A stretch of DNA of 64,000 nt, from the NCBI GenBank assembly GCA_023390815.1, contig JAEWCC010000001.1:22048-86047 (forward strand), in the 5' to 3' direction. The DNA is from Bacillota bacterium (lineage in GTDB: Bacteria > Bacillota > Clostridia > Christensenellales > SZUA-584). A model generated the notes under the pieces. The model did not search any database. It was not told where the DNA came from and saw only the letters and a program-made list of their open reading frames with translations. Below are positions 63,913 to 64,000 of the stretch, in pieces. A program made the position numbers and the translations under genes. Positions within the stretch are counted from its first letter, which is position 1; each line of letters starts with the position of its first letter.

Positions 63913-64000
63913 TTTTAGTATATTGCCCTATCCGTGGTACGCAAGGAGCCCAAATTTAAAACTGCGGGCGGCCAATACCCATATTGGGTACTTTGACCGC

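Noticed and set aside
63913..64000. Possible gene start at the right edge
   Set aside because: No RBS, start or coding pattern can be supported in the last 88 bases.

Overview
The window looks like a chromosome segment from an anaerobic, plant-polysaccharide-fermenting member of the Bacillota, probably class Clostridia. The support is AGGAGG-type ribosome binding sites, lipoboxes, YesM/YesN-type two-component proteins, GntR/LacI hybrid AraR, GH94 phosphorylases and an HgcAB pair. A finer placement is not justified from the sequence alone. Almost everything except one cellobiose block and two giant secreted proteins is on the minus strand. No rRNA, tRNA, CRISPR array, transposase or phage gene was seen.

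Region 1 (1-18.2 kb) handles pectin and arabinan sugars. It begins with a truncated GH94 phosphorylase most like the diacetylchitobiose type. Then come an L-arabinose operon (kinase, araD, araA) and its repressor AraR, with AraR-type operators in front of both. A nine-gene uronate operon follows, reading leftwards: IclR regulator, unknown 611-aa protein, GPH transporter, GH105, KduI, KduD, TIM-barrel protein, KdgK and a membrane FG-GAP protein. Many of its genes overlap by ATGA. It takes unsaturated pectin fragments to 2-keto-3-deoxy-6-phosphogluconate.

Region 2 (18.2-28.8 kb) handles cello-oligosaccharides: an MsmK/UgpC-type ATPase, two permeases, a lipoprotein binding protein and a LacI regulator, divergent from cellobiose phosphorylase and a GH1 beta-glucosidase. 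A methyltransferase gene abuts the GH1 gene end to end.

Region 3 (28.9-34.2 kb) is a sugar-sensing set: an extracytoplasmic sugar sensor, a LytS/YesM kinase, a YesN/AraC response regulator and a XylF-like lipoprotein without its transporter. Region 4 (34.2-43.8 kb) holds two tandem paralogous secreted proteins (1534 and 1315 aa) built of cysteine-rich repeats behind near-identical signal peptides and similar promoters. Region 5 (43.9-46.4 kb) has xylA and an aldo/keto reductase.

Region 6 (46.6-57.5 kb) is a metal island and the most interesting part. It contains a MarR regulator, a four-helix membrane protein and a complete hgcA-hgcB pair, the genetic determinant of mercury methylation. Next to it, on the same strand, are copper genes (small membrane protein, HMA-TauE/SafE-cupredoxin fusion, CopA), a lipoprotein, an OmpR/HAMP-kinase two-component system and a DUF2318 protein. 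Region 7 (57.6-64 kb) carries malQ, glgP, two TetR regulators and an alpha/beta hydrolase.
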